A stretch of 64,000 bases of DNA from Jeotgalibacillus sp. ET6. GTDB taxonomy: Bacteria > Bacillota > Bacilli > Bacillales > Jeotgalibacillaceae. The position numbers were made by a program, and so were the translations under genes. The DNA is taken from the NCBI RefSeq assembly GCF_029667115.1, contig NZ_JARUIU010000003.1, positions 372,001 through 436,000 on the forward strand, read 5' to 3'. Shown here piece after piece: positions 50,841-59,852 of this stretch. The notes below the pieces were generated by a model. The model saw only the letters and a program-made list of their open reading frames with translations. It made no database searches and was not told where the DNA came from. Each line of letters begins with the position of its first letter. Within the stretch, counting starts at the first letter, position 1.

Positions 50841-52748
50841 TTACTGTTTAAGATCCTGGAACTTTTTCATTTCAGCCATTAATTCCTCTACTTGACTCTC
50901 CCTTCTTCCCTCCTGGCCATACACTCGTATATTAACCGTCTCATTCTCCACTTCTTTATCTCCTATCACGAGAAGGTAAGAAATTTTTTTCAGCTGTGCT
51001 TCCCTCATTTTGTAGCCGAGTTTTTCTTCCCGAAGGTCAAGCTCTGTCCGAATCTCCTGCTGCTTTAGCTGCTTCAACACTTTTTTGGCGTACGCCTGAT
51101 GCGCTTCATTGGATACAGGGAGAATCTTTACTTGAACGGGGGCAAGCCAGAGAGGAAAAGCGCCTCCGTAATGCTCGATCAAGATTCCGAGAAAGCGGTC
51201 AACTGACCCAAAGACAGCCCTGTGAATAACGACTGGCCGGCTTTTTTCGTTTTTCTCATTGATATAGGAGAGATCGAATTTTTCAGGCATTTGAAAATCG
51301 AGCTGCACTGTTGCACATTGATGACTTCTTTGCAGTGCGTCTTTAATGTGTACATCTATTTTCGGACCATAGAAAGCCCCGTCCCCTTCATTTAAACGGT
51401 AAGGAAGCTTGAGTGTGTTCAATACATTTTTTAGTGCAGTTTCAGCCTGATCCCATAATGCTTCCTCTCCCATAAAGTCAGAAGGCCTTGTGGAAAGTTC
51501 GATGCTGTAGTCAAACCCAAACGTATGATACACGCGATCAATCAGCTTCAACACCTGCACAATTTCTTCTTCTATTTGCTCCGGAGTGACAAAAAGGTGG
51601 GCATCATCCTGGCAAAATGACCGGACGCGCAGCATTCCGTTCAGCGCCCCGCTATATTCATGACGGTGCACCTGCCCAAACTCCGCCATGCGAATTGGTA
51701 AATCACGATAGGAACGGAGCGAGTCCCTGTAGATCATCATCGCACCAGGACAATTCATGGGCTTCAAAGCAAACCTCTGATGATCGACCTCGGAAAAATA
51801 CATGTTTTCTTTGTAATGATCCCAGTGACCTGACTGCTCCAATAATCGCTGGTTCATCATAATCGGCGTGCGCACCTCCTCATAGTCAAATTGGAATTGA
51901 AGCGACCGCAGGAATTCTTCCAGTTTATTTCGTATGACCAGTCCATTTGGCAAATAGAACGGCATCCCGGGCGCTTCCTCTGAAAACATAAATAACTCAA
52001 GTTCTTTTCCTACTTTGCGGTGATTTCTCTTTTGGGCTTCTTCTACAAAGTGAAGATGTTTCTTCAGTTCCTCCTGCGATGAAAAGGCGACGCCATATAT
52101 TCGCTGCAGTACTTTATTTGAACTGTCGCCTTTCCAATACGCTCCGGATACATGAGTGAGCTGAAAGGCAGGGATCTTTTTAGTAGAGGGGAGTAAAGGT
52201 CCTTTACACACGTCAACAAAGTCTCCATGACGGTAAATCGAAATCATTTCCCCCTTTGAAAACTCGCTTAACTGTTCAAGCTTCAGATCATCTTCTTTAA
52301 AGATCTCTTCGGCTTCTTTTCGAGACACTTCTTCACGTTCAATCTGCAGATTTTCATTAATAATTTTTTTCATCTCTTTTTTAAATTTGGCAAGATCCTG
52401 AACAGAAATCGTTTCTGCAAGCTCTGCTTCATAATAAAAACCATTCTCTACAACAGGCCCTGTCCCAAGGTTTACTCCATTAAACAAACGTTTAATTGAC
52501 TGTGCAAGTACCTGTGCAGCCGTCTTTCTCATCACTTCAGCCCCTTCTTTGGATTGAAGCATCACCAGTTCAAGCGATGCATCTTCCTGAAGGCTGCTTT
52601 TCAAGTCGACCAGCTTCCCGTTCACGATCCCGGCAGCCGCATTTTTCCTTAATTGAGGACTAATGGACTGCGCTACCTCCTGTAGGGATATGCCGCGTGG
52701 ATAATTGCCCTCTCTTCCATCCGGGAACCGAATTTGAATTTTTTCCAT
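50841..52748 (-). CDS. thrZ: Threonyl-tRNA synthetase (ThrZ type)
   Basis: A 635-residue class II synthetase: TGS domain (1-60), editing domain with HGDFVDVCKGP, catalytic domain with motif 2 (QVHRHEYSGAL) and motif 3 (HRAVFGSVDRF), zinc ligands, and anticodon domain. The tandem T-box leader points to the inducible ThrZ type rather than housekeeping ThrS. AAGGAGAG is ahead of the ATG. Confidence 0.94.
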   Translation of the reverse strand: MEKIQIRFPDGREGNYPRGISLQEVAQSISPQLRKNAAAGIVNGKLVDLKSSLQEDASLELVMLQSKEGAEVMRKTAAQVLAQSIKRLFNGVNLGTGPVVENGFYYEAELAETISVQDLAKFKKEMKKIINENLQIEREEVSRKEAEEIFKEDDLKLEQLSEFSKGEMISIYRHGDFVDVCKGPLLPSTKKIPAFQLTHVSGAYWKGDSSNKVLQRIYGVAFSSQEELKKHLHFVEEAQKRNHRKVGKELELFMFSEEAPGMPFYLPNGLVIRNKLEEFLRSLQFQFDYEEVRTPIMMNQRLLEQSGHWDHYKENMYFSEVDHQRFALKPMNCPGAMMIYRDSLRSYRDLPIRMAEFGQVHRHEYSGALNGMLRVRSFCQDDAHLFVTPEQIEEEIVQVLKLIDRVYHTFGFDYSIELSTRPSDFMGEEALWDQAETALKNVLNTLKLPYRLNEGDGAFYGPKIDVHIKDALQRSHQCATVQLDFQMPEKFDLSYINEKNEKSRPVVIHRAVFGSVDRFLGILIEHYGGAFPLWLAPVQVKILPVSNEAHQAYAKKVLKQLKQQEIRTELDLREEKLGYKMREAQLKKISYLLVIGDKEVENETVNIRVYGQEGRRESQVEELMAEMKKFQDLKQ

Positions 52749-52779
52749 GTTGATCTCTCCTTTTCATAAAAATTTACAA

Positions 52780-53040
52780 CAAAAAAACACACCCATCCCC
52801 TATACAAAAGGGACGAGTGTGCAGCCCGCGGTTCCACCCAGCTTTCCATCCTGATTTTAAAATACATCAAAATGGCTTCATTCAAGCTTTATCGCAGCTT
52901 CTGCGGAAAGAGCTACTGCTGGTTCACTCTTTCAGCTCCAAGGCGGTAAAGAATTGAGCTGCGCCGAGGAAGCTTTCAGCCGGTGGCTTCCCTCTCTTTT
53001 CAGCCGTTCACAATTCTTCAGATCCTTTTCATCACTAAGC
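52780..53040 (-). ncRNA. T-box riboswitch, proximal, with terminator
   Basis: Stem I contains AAGAATTG / CAATTCTT and a likely specifier ACC (TTTACCGCC, threonine); the T-box GGTGGAACCGCG lies at 52827-52839 and is followed by a CACACTCGTCCC... hairpin (52787-52822) plus T run. Uncharged tRNA-Thr should let transcription pass into thrZ. Confidence 0.92.
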
Positions 53041-53044
53041 GTAT

Positions 53045-53318
53045 TAAAAAAAGCACACAATCATCCCTAAAATAGGGACGAGTGTGTGCTTGACTCGTGG
53101 TTCCACCCAAGTTCCCGTCACTCCTTAACATCAAGTGACGGCTTGTTCAGCTTTATCGCAGCTCCTGCGGTATTGACTACTGGCCTTCGTCCATACAGCT
53201 CAAAGGGGGTAAATTTTTCTGCTGCGTCAGGAAGCTCCCAGCCGATGGCCTCCCTCTCTAAAAACCGTTCAGAAAAATTCGTATCCTCGTCATCGCGTTT
53301 CATTTTTATTCAATATAT
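53045..53318 (-). ncRNA. T-box riboswitch, distal, with its own terminator
   Basis: A complete second element: stem I with GAATTTTTC / GAAAAATTT, likely specifier ACC (AAATTTACCCCC), T-box GGTGGAACCACG (53097-53108), and terminator GCACACACTCGTCCC... TTTTTTT (53045-53089). Two tandem T-boxes act in series; the B. subtilis thrZ leader has three. Confidence 0.92.
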
Positions 53319-53340
53319 AGAAGGATATTCAAGCTGTCAA
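53312..53340 (-). promoter_or_regulatory. thrZ leader promoter
   Basis: TTGACA (53335-53340), 17 bases, TATATT (53312-53317) on the minus strand at the start of the tandem T-box leader. Confidence 0.82.
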
Positions 53341-53421
53341 GGAGTGAATTTACTTTTTAATGGTTTTCGCTGTTTGAGGAACACTACGAAAAACACTTTT
53401 ATTCCGGGATGTGAACGTACA

Positions 53422-54123
53422 ATGGATTTTTTCAGCGGTCAGGAATCTCTCTCCATTTTAGAGTGGGGACTTAGAGCCGTCATTGGTTTTTTCTTTCTTG
53501 TGCTCATCGCTAAAATCATGGGGCAGCGTTCCATTTCCCAGCTGAGATTCATGGATTTCGTGATGGCTTTATTAATTGGGAACATCATTGCCCACCCTTT
53601 GTCAGACGAAGGTTTGGGCATGACTGGATCTATCACAACCATGAGTGTGCTGGTCACTCTGTATCTTTCAGGCGTTTTTTTAACGCTGCACTTCCCACCA
53701 TTGAAAAGACTTGTTGACCCGGCGCCAATTACGCTCATTGAAAACGGGCAGATCTATTACCGCCATTTAAAAAAAGCACGCATTACAGTGGAAAGTCTGC
53801 TCGCTGAACTGCGAAAAGAACAACTGGAGGACTTCAGCAAAGTCGCACTTGCACTGTGGGAGCCTGGAGGAACTATTTCTGTTTTTCCAGATCCTAAATA
53901 CCAGCCGCTGACACCTGCGGATATGGGAATGGCTTCGTCTCCATTTGAGCTGCCGCGCATGGTTGTAAAAGAAGGCAAAATCAATCGAGCTGAACTTATG
54001 CTCTGCGGCAAAGATGACAAATGGCTGCTTGAGCAAATCCATAGCAAAAATGAAGATTTGGACAATATATTAATCGCTACTGTTACGAAAAAGGGCGAGA
54101 TTACCGTTTGTGTGTACAGGTGA
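53422..54123 (+). CDS. DUF421 membrane protein, third of three
   Basis: A 233-residue protein with three N-terminal membrane helices carrying AKIMGQRSISQLRFMDFVMALLIGN, then a YetF-type domain with LIENGQIYYRHLKKARITVESLLAELR and a C-terminal part ending with the extended ITVCVYR. The frame continues into the T-box leader upstream, but MDFFSGQ is the first start that gives the normal length. The ribosome site is weak. It overlaps the convergent nitronate monooxygenase by 23 bases. Confidence 0.86.
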   Translation: MDFFSGQESLSILEWGLRAVIGFFFLVLIAKIMGQRSISQLRFMDFVMALLIGNIIAHPLSDEGLGMTGSITTMSVLVTLYLSGVFLTLHFPPLKRLVDPAPITLIENGQIYYRHLKKARITVESLLAELRKEQLEDFSKVALALWEPGGTISVFPDPKYQPLTPADMGMASSPFELPRMVVKEGKINRAELMLCGKDDKWLLEQIHSKNEDLDNILIATVTKKGEITVCVYR

Positions 54124-55180
54124 AATAGTTATGATCTGTTATGGAATGGATCAGCTCCCTGACCGTCTGCTCCTTTGCCATTCTTGGACTTTGACCGGAC
54201 CAAAGCGACATATATTCCGTATTCATCTGTTGGGATGCAGCGCGGCGGATGTCTTTAGTCAGCGCGTTTTGTATCGGAAAAGCCGGCACGTCTACTTGAA
54301 AATCACTCATTTCATGGATGAATTGATTTTGAATGCCCCTTGCCCATTTCCCTGAGAATGCACGCGTCATAACCATTTGCTCTTCCCCTGTACGGAGGAT
54401 GGCTTCTTTTTGAGCAGGGTTTGCTCCGCTTTCCCTGCAGGTTAAAAAGGCGGTCCCAATTTGTACGGCAGCTCCTCCAAGAACATGTACAGCCTTTGCC
54501 CCCCGGCCGTCTGCAATGCCCCCTGCTGCAATAACAGGAATAGCTACATGGTCGACTGCCTGAGGAATCAACGACATCAGCCCGATCATACTCTCTTCAT
54601 TTTTTCTCAGAAAGTGACCCCGATGACCCCCTGCTTCACTTCCTTGAACCACGACCATGTCCATTCCTGACTTTTCAACCGCCTTCGCTTCCTCAACCGT
54701 GGTGGCAGTTCCGATCAACACTACTCCCGCCTCTTTTAACCGCTCGATCACCCTTTGATCTGGCAGGCTAAATGTGAATGAACAAATCGCCACCTCTTCT
54801 TCCACTATTACCTCGATGGAATCCTGAAACGTCTGTACATCTCTTTCATATTCAGGTGCTGCAATTTCCTCTTCTCCCAGGCCCAGTTTCTCCCGATAAG
54901 GCTTCAGCACCTTGTATGCATCCTCCACTTCGCCTTTAGATGCAGCGTAAGGAACAGGCACAAACAGATTTACAGCAAAAGGGTTTCTGGTTTTTTCTTT
55001 CACAGCTTTGATTTGCTTGGACAAGGATGAAGGCGTCATATATCCTGCCCCAATCATGCCGAGTGCTCCCTCATTTGATACAGCAGCAACAAGCTCCGTT
55101 GTGGTGATGCCTCCTGCCATTGGTGCTTGAATGATTGGGTACTTGATGCCGAGTTTTTCCGTTAGCTCGTTAGACCACAT
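54101..55180 (-). CDS. Nitronate monooxygenase (2-nitropropane dioxygenase type)
   Basis: A 359-residue FMN TIM barrel. Signatures: IQAPMAGGITTTELVAAVS at the start, VVQGSEAGGHRGHF (substrate/FMN phosphate), VIAAGGIADGRG and GTAFLTCRES. It oxidises alkyl nitronates such as propionate 3-nitronate. The start at MWSNELTEK follows AGAGG; the longer frame overlaps the MFS stop. It may follow the two MFS genes in one transcript. Confidence 0.92.
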   Translation of the reverse strand: MWSNELTEKLGIKYPIIQAPMAGGITTTELVAAVSNEGALGMIGAGYMTPSSLSKQIKAVKEKTRNPFAVNLFVPVPYAASKGEVEDAYKVLKPYREKLGLGEEEIAAPEYERDVQTFQDSIEVIVEEEVAICSFTFSLPDQRVIERLKEAGVVLIGTATTVEEAKAVEKSGMDMVVVQGSEAGGHRGHFLRKNEESMIGLMSLIPQAVDHVAIPVIAAGGIADGRGAKAVHVLGGAAVQIGTAFLTCRESGANPAQKEAILRTGEEQMVMTRAFSGKWARGIQNQFIHEMSDFQVDVPAFPIQNALTKDIRRAASQQMNTEYMSLWSGQSPRMAKEQTVRELIHSITDHNYFTCTHKR

Positions 55181-55221
55181 GGAACCATTCCTCTCAAGAT
55201 TTTTCGATGATTCTCGTGCTA

Positions 55222-56451
55222 TCATTCATCCAGGGCTATCGGCTCCAATTCTCTTACACTTCTTTTCCCCTGTTTAAAGGCAAAAGCAATCACCGAAGCA
55301 AAAAGAAGGAGGAAGCCGCAAACACCCAGAACAGCTCTTGGATCTGCACTTTCCGAGACACCGCCGGCAAATAGATTTCCACAAATTGCGGCAGTTCCCC
55401 CGAGAAGAAGGCCGGCTCCTCCTATGCGGGCTAAAAAGGAATCGGGTGTAATGGCCTGCCTGGCCGTGCCATTAATAACAAATGCAACAGACAGCGCACC
55501 ATCAAATAAAAACATGCCCAACGCCAGGAAATACATGTGACTGGATCCCATAATCAAAAAAATCCCTGCTGCTGAAATCCCCATCAGTCCGCCATACAGC
55601 ATCCCCCAGGACAGCCGGCTTAGTTTATGCAGCAATAGAACGCCGATCAAATTCCCGGCACCCGCTGCAGACAGCACAAATCCTGTCTGCCACTCTTGAA
55701 AATCCAGCACAGAAGAGGTGTACACGATCACGGTTAATGTAATTGCGGTCGTAGTAAAGCTTAATACAGCCTGGTTAAACGTCACAAACCGTTGAAGAGG
55801 GTTTTTCACTAACAAGCTGATTCCGTTTAAAGAAAAATCACCTTTTGAGGTCAACCCCTCTTTCTTTTCTTTTTTTGGTGTACCGGAAACCGTTAAAAAC
55901 AATATTCCTAAAAATGAAATAAAAAAGGTAACCGCATCCACTGCGAGTGCCCATACTGCACCAAAAGCTGACAGGACCACTCCCGCAAGAACCGGACCGG
56001 CTAACGTGCTTACCGCATCTGCCCCTTCAAAATAGGTATGAGCCTCCACCAGACGACTGCGTCCTGCCACACCTGGAACCATTGCTCCAAATGACACCCG
56101 GAAAAATACGCCGGCTGCTCCAAGAATAAAAAGTGCAGCACCGAGCTTCCAGAGCGTCAATTCATTGATTAGCACCATACCCGCAAGCAGCAGCATCGTC
56201 AGAAAGCTGACAGCATCTGCTCCCATCGCTATTTTCTTCTTTGACCTGCCCTCTGCAATGCTTCCTGCCGAAAGACTTAAAAGCAGAGGAGCCAGCTGTT
56301 GACAAACGAGTGCTAATGCGGCGTTCAGCGGTGAACCTGTCAACTGAAGAACAATCAAGGGAATGGCGATCTCACTAAACCTGTTTCCAAAAATCGTAGC
56401 CAGCTGCTCAATCCACATTACGACGAAATTCCGATTTCGAAGCAGACTCAT
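55222..56451 (-). CDS. MFS transporter (second of an overlapping pair)
   Basis: A 409-residue, 12-helix MFS_3-type exporter with EQLATIFGNRFSEIAIPLIVLQLTG in helix 1 and LSLSAGSIAEGRSKKKIAMGAD at the conserved loop. Substrate unknown; drug or macrolide-like export is typical for this group. Its ATG overlaps the stop of the upstream MFS gene (four bases), so the two are co-translated. Confidence 0.87.
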   Translation of the reverse strand: MSLLRNRNFVVMWIEQLATIFGNRFSEIAIPLIVLQLTGSPLNAALALVCQQLAPLLLSLSAGSIAEGRSKKKIAMGADAVSFLTMLLLAGMVLINELTLWKLGAALFILGAAGVFFRVSFGAMVPGVAGRSRLVEAHTYFEGADAVSTLAGPVLAGVVLSAFGAVWALAVDAVTFFISFLGILFLTVSGTPKKEKKEGLTSKGDFSLNGISLLVKNPLQRFVTFNQAVLSFTTTAITLTVIVYTSSVLDFQEWQTGFVLSAAGAGNLIGVLLLHKLSRLSWGMLYGGLMGISAAGIFLIMGSSHMYFLALGMFLFDGALSVAFVINGTARQAITPDSFLARIGGAGLLLGGTAAICGNLFAGGVSESADPRAVLGVCGFLLLFASVIAFAFKQGKRSVRELEPIALDE

Positions 56452-57692
56452 GAAGACACCACCTGACTAGATTCAGAACCGGACCCCGCATCCGTTAAAT
56501 GCCGCCTGAAAACGACTAACAGGACAGCCGAAGCAAAAAGCAAACCACCTGCAAGTAAAAAGATAAAGCGTGGTCCGTAGATTTCCGTTAAATAGCCGAA
56601 TCCCAGCGTGGAAAGGCCGAACATTGAAAAGTAAGCCGCTTCCTGAGCTGAATACACCTTTGGCAGAAGCCGTTCAGCGACTCTTTTTTGAACAAGTGTC
56701 TGCTGGGCCACTCCTTTTAACTGGCTGCAAAAACCAAATAGAGCTGATAAGACCAAGGCAGTCAGCGGACTTTCAATCAGTGCGAACACCACAGTAATGG
56801 CGGCTGTAAACAAGGCACCAACGATAATCAAAAATCTCGTCTTTTCTTCAATGCGCATACTGTAACGTAAGCCAAGAATTCCTCCAAGTAAAAGACCGGC
56901 AAAAAAGCTTGAATTAATGTATCCCCACCATTCTTCCCCTGCCTGCAGCACCTCTGCTACATACACAAACATAATGGCGGCAATCCATACTACATTTGCA
57001 TTGGATTCAATCAGTTCCGACACACTGATCACGAATAAAAATGGGCTTTTTACAATCGCCACCCATCCTTCTTTAAATCCTTCAAATTTGGATTGGTTCA
57101 GCTCAATTTCTGCCTTCTTTATCTCCCTGCTCTTCATAAGCAAAACCATCAGGAAGGATGAACAGATGTAGAGTCCAACCGTAAGCCAAACAACCTCCTG
57201 CGCCCCAAGCCATGCCGCAAAAATAGCTCCAAGCGGCCACATGCCCAGCTGAACAAGCTGATCCGCCACTCCTATAAAGCTATTCGCTTTTACGAGCTCC
57301 TCTTTTTCAACAAGCCTCGGGATCAGGGCATTTCGGGCAGGACTCGCCCATCCATCTAAAAATGCAATGACCACCACAAAAATAAACAGCGCCCAAATTA
57401 ACTCTTCGGTTAAATAAATGCCTGAAAAAATAGCCAGCGCAAAGAGAACGGCCGTTTTTCCCATCTGAGAAAATGCCAGTAACCGCTGCAAAAGCATTCG
57501 ATCAAGCAAAAAGGGGGCTAAAAGCGCACTGATAAACCGTGCTGTCATATTAAAAAATGGCAGCAGCGCCATAAGTAAGGCAGAACCCGACAACAGATAG
57601 ATGGTTGAAATCAGCCCGACAATAAACAAAATATCTCCGGCATTGGCCATCGTCTGTCCGATCCATAAGAAACGAAACGATTTTTTCCCCAT
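56448..57692 (-). CDS. MFS transporter (first of an overlapping pair)
   Basis: A 414-residue 12-helix transporter of the same family as the downstream gene, but clearly diverged: WIGQTMANAGDILFIVGLISTIYL at helix 1, LAPFLLDRMLLQRLLAFSQMG at the loop. Adjacent co-translated MFS paralogues could work singly or as a pair. AAGGAGC precedes the ATG. Confidence 0.87.
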   Translation of the reverse strand: MGKKSFRFLWIGQTMANAGDILFIVGLISTIYLLSGSALLMALLPFFNMTARFISALLAPFLLDRMLLQRLLAFSQMGKTAVLFALAIFSGIYLTEELIWALFIFVVVIAFLDGWASPARNALIPRLVEKEELVKANSFIGVADQLVQLGMWPLGAIFAAWLGAQEVVWLTVGLYICSSFLMVLLMKSREIKKAEIELNQSKFEGFKEGWVAIVKSPFLFVISVSELIESNANVVWIAAIMFVYVAEVLQAGEEWWGYINSSFFAGLLLGGILGLRYSMRIEEKTRFLIIVGALFTAAITVVFALIESPLTALVLSALFGFCSQLKGVAQQTLVQKRVAERLLPKVYSAQEAAYFSMFGLSTLGFGYLTEIYGPRFIFLLAGGLLFASAVLLVVFRRHLTDAGSGSESSQVVSS

Positions 57693-57899
57693 ATAAATGC
57701 TCCTTCTTCCTTATTCAGTTGGATGATTTATACGGGGTTTTTACATTCGTCCTTCTCCTTTTCCGATCGTCTTTCCATAACCTTACCATATTTCGAAAAT
57801 TAAGTCTTTTATAATTTTGTCATGATAAAATTGAGCTTGCAGGACTTCCTTAAGCTTTAGGAATGGTCTTTACTATCACAATGACAAGGAGAGGTGGCT

Positions 57900-58421
57900 A
57901 TGATTTATTTTCAGGAAGACGATTTGCTCATTCGTCCCATGATTGAACGGGATATCCAACAATTTGTATCCGCCTTTTCACAGCAGGGATGGCATAAGCC
58001 TGTTGAGTTATATGAAGATTACTATCAGCAGCAAAACGACCATAAAATAACCGTACTGGTTGCTGAGATCGATCATCAGGTGGCCGGCTATGCCATCTTG
58101 CTGCCTTCTGCTGACAAGGGCCCGTTCGCGAGTGAAAATTTCTCCGAACTTATTGATTTAAACGTTTTAATAAAGTTTCAGAATAAAGGAATTGGCGGCA
58201 AAATCATGGACGCAGCGGAATCACTTTCTAAAGAAAAACATGACTTTATAACACTGGCAGTAGGCCTGCACTCAGGCTATGGCGCCGCCCAAAGGATGTA
58301 TATTAAGCGGGGATACATACCGGACGGATCGGGAGTCTGGTATAGAGGCCAGCAGGCTGAACAATATTCAGCCTGCGAAAATGATGATGATTTGGTGCTG
58401 TATCTAAGCAAGAAGCTTTGA
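57900..58421 (+). CDS. GNAT N-acetyltransferase
   Basis: A 173-residue acetyltransferase: LNVLIKFQNKGIGGKIMDAAE as the CoA loop (LNVLIKFQNKGIGGKIMD), and GAAQRMYIKRGYIPDG as the closing strand-helix. Single gene with AAGGAGAGG ahead; the ATG at 57900 is preferred to a GTG six bases earlier. Acceptor unknown. Confidence 0.86.
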   Translation: MIYFQEDDLLIRPMIERDIQQFVSAFSQQGWHKPVELYEDYYQQQNDHKITVLVAEIDHQVAGYAILLPSADKGPFASENFSELIDLNVLIKFQNKGIGGKIMDAAESLSKEKHDFITLAVGLHSGYGAAQRMYIKRGYIPDGSGVWYRGQQAEQYSACENDDDLVLYLSKKL

Positions 58422-58453
58422 ATTGATATTCCGCTTACTTTTTTGACTAAAAA

Positions 58454-58495
58454 AGCCGCCGCTCGCTCCTGATTAACGGAGTGAACGACGGCTTT
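58454..58495. terminator. Bidirectional terminator
   Basis: AGCCGCCG...CGACGGCT hairpin with short imperfections between the GNAT gene and the convergent hypothetical gene at 58518. Confidence 0.75.
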
Positions 58496-58517
58496 CTGTA
58501 GCCATATATAGTTGATT

Positions 58518-58826
58518 TTATTTATTATTATCGATTTCTGCCTGTTCTTTTTCGAGCTCCTGCTGCTCAGCGTGCGTTTGAGGAAAACCATTAGCCTGCC
58601 ATTCTCCGCGATAAGCAGAATCGAGCTTAGTCAGGCCTTCTTCTTTATCTGTGTCCTCAGCAAAAACGCTTTCCTGACGATCAATTTTCTTGCTGTTGCG
58701 CATATCTGTATCTTCTAAGAAATCATTTTGGTCGGTTTTTTTCATTTTCTGATACCCCACTACCGCTGCTGCGGCACCTGCTGAAATAAGTGAACCTGCT
58801 ACAATATTCTTCGTTGTTTTTTTCAT
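58518..58826 (-). CDS. Hypothetical protein with N-terminal hydrophobic segment, 102 aa
   Basis: Begins with a short membrane-like helix (NIVAGSLISAGAAAAVVGY), followed by a highly acidic/basic, probably disordered region (EDTDMRNSKKIDRQESVFAEDTDK). No family recognised. AAGGAGGAATTACC precedes the ATG. It might be a small membrane-attached stress or spore-envelope protein; nothing in the context decides. Confidence 0.65.
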   Translation of the reverse strand: MKKTTKNIVAGSLISAGAAAAVVGYQKMKKTDQNDFLEDTDMRNSKKIDRQESVFAEDTDKEEGLTKLDSAYRGEWQANGFPQTHAEQQELEKEQAEIDNNK

Positions 58827-59034
58827 GGTAATTCCTCCTTTTCGGTGAAAAGATTGTACCCTTATGTATTACCCGCTTTTCAACTAGATAAGAATAAATT
58901 AGAAAAACAAACCAATAGTCCTAGGTTAATTTTACTTGCTGCACACTTAGATTTGTCACATAAGATTGGTTCAATGTATACTCTAAATAAGTCTAAAGTA
59001 GCGGTACTAAAATACTATTAACGGAGTGAGCTAA

Positions 59035-59598
59035 ATGAGTATCTATGAATTCTCGGCACTTGCCATGAACGGACAGGAAAAATCACTTGAAAGCCTGAAG
59101 GGAAAAGTAGTGCTGATTGTAAACACAGCAGGAAAATGCGGGTTTACCTATCAGTATAAGGACCTCCAGAAGCTTTATGACCGGTATAAGGATAAAGGGT
59201 TTGTTATAGCCGGATTCCCTTGTAATCAGTTTGATAATCAGGAGCCGGACTCCAACGATAAGATTGAAACAAATTGCCTGCTGAACTACGGTGTATCATT
59301 TCCGTTATTTCAAAAAGTGAAAGTGCGCGACGAAGGTGCTCATCCTCTTTTTACGTATTTATCCCGGCAAAAAAGATTTGAAGGCTTTAATAAATTTCAT
59401 CCTGTAGCCCGCGTTCTCATCCCGCTTTTAAACGAAAAACATCCTGAATACATGATGGACGACCACTCGATCAAATGGAATTTCACTAAGTTTCTAATTA
59501 GCGCTGATGGTGAGGTGGTCAAACGCTTTGAGTGTACATCTGACCCTATTGACATGGAAGCGGATATTGAAGAGCAATTAGCGGCAGTACATAATTAA
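59035..59598 (+). CDS. bsaA: Glutathione peroxidase-type thiol peroxidase
   Basis: A 187-residue GPx-fold peroxidase reducing peroxides with low-molecular-weight thiol or thioredoxin. Catalytic Cys35 (NTAGKCGFTYQ), Gln65-type FPCNQF, and Trp148 (IKWNFTKF) are present. It is about 25 residues longer than B. subtilis BsaA, with an inserted segment near FHPVARVLIPLLNEKHPEY. GGAGTGAG precedes the ATG. A full repeat copy follows. Confidence 0.92.
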   Translation: MSIYEFSALAMNGQEKSLESLKGKVVLIVNTAGKCGFTYQYKDLQKLYDRYKDKGFVIAGFPCNQFDNQEPDSNDKIETNCLLNYGVSFPLFQKVKVRDEGAHPLFTYLSRQKRFEGFNKFHPVARVLIPLLNEKHPEYMMDDHSIKWNFTKFLISADGEVVKRFECTSDPIDMEADIEEQLAAVHN

Positions 59599-59610
59599 AA
59601 TGTTAAGCGT

Positions 59611-59818
59611 AAAGAGCCTGAGACAAAAGGGTCTCAAGCTCTGCGACCGGTTCGCTGCACTTCAGGCAGACGCTTTCCGCAGGGACAGCGCTGAGCCTTC
59701 TTGGACGTCGCTCTGCGAAGTCTCAGCTTGCTGTCATGTTCTGCAGGAGTCGCCACCTTCCGCTCCGCTCACCTACTACTAGTAATCAATATATCCTCAT
59801 TTTTTAAACTTTTTTAGT
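59611..59818 (+). repeat. Interspersed repeat, near-full copy 10
   Basis: AAGAGCCTGAGACAAAAGGG..TCTCAAGCTCT head, CAGACGCTTTCCGCAGGGAC body, GTCTCAGCTTGCTGTC, CACCTTCCGCTCCGCTCACC, and TTTTTTAAACTTTTTTAG tail without a clear terminal inverted repeat. It lies between the convergent GPx and chemotaxis-receptor genes. Confidence 0.86.
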
Positions 59819-59852
59819 TGACCGCGCATCTTGTTTTTTTCTTATATTTAGT

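Noticed and set aside
53086-53421. Upstream extension of the third DUF421 gene
   Set aside because: The frame runs through the T-box leader; the first 112 residues have no homologous pattern.
59600-59782. ORFs at 6282, 40264 and 59600 that look alike at protein level (DRFAALQ.DAFRRD, YPAG.ATFRSAHLLL)
   Set aside because: They are translations of the interspersed DNA repeat in the same orientation; no ribosome sites, and the similarity comes from the repeat, not from a gene family.
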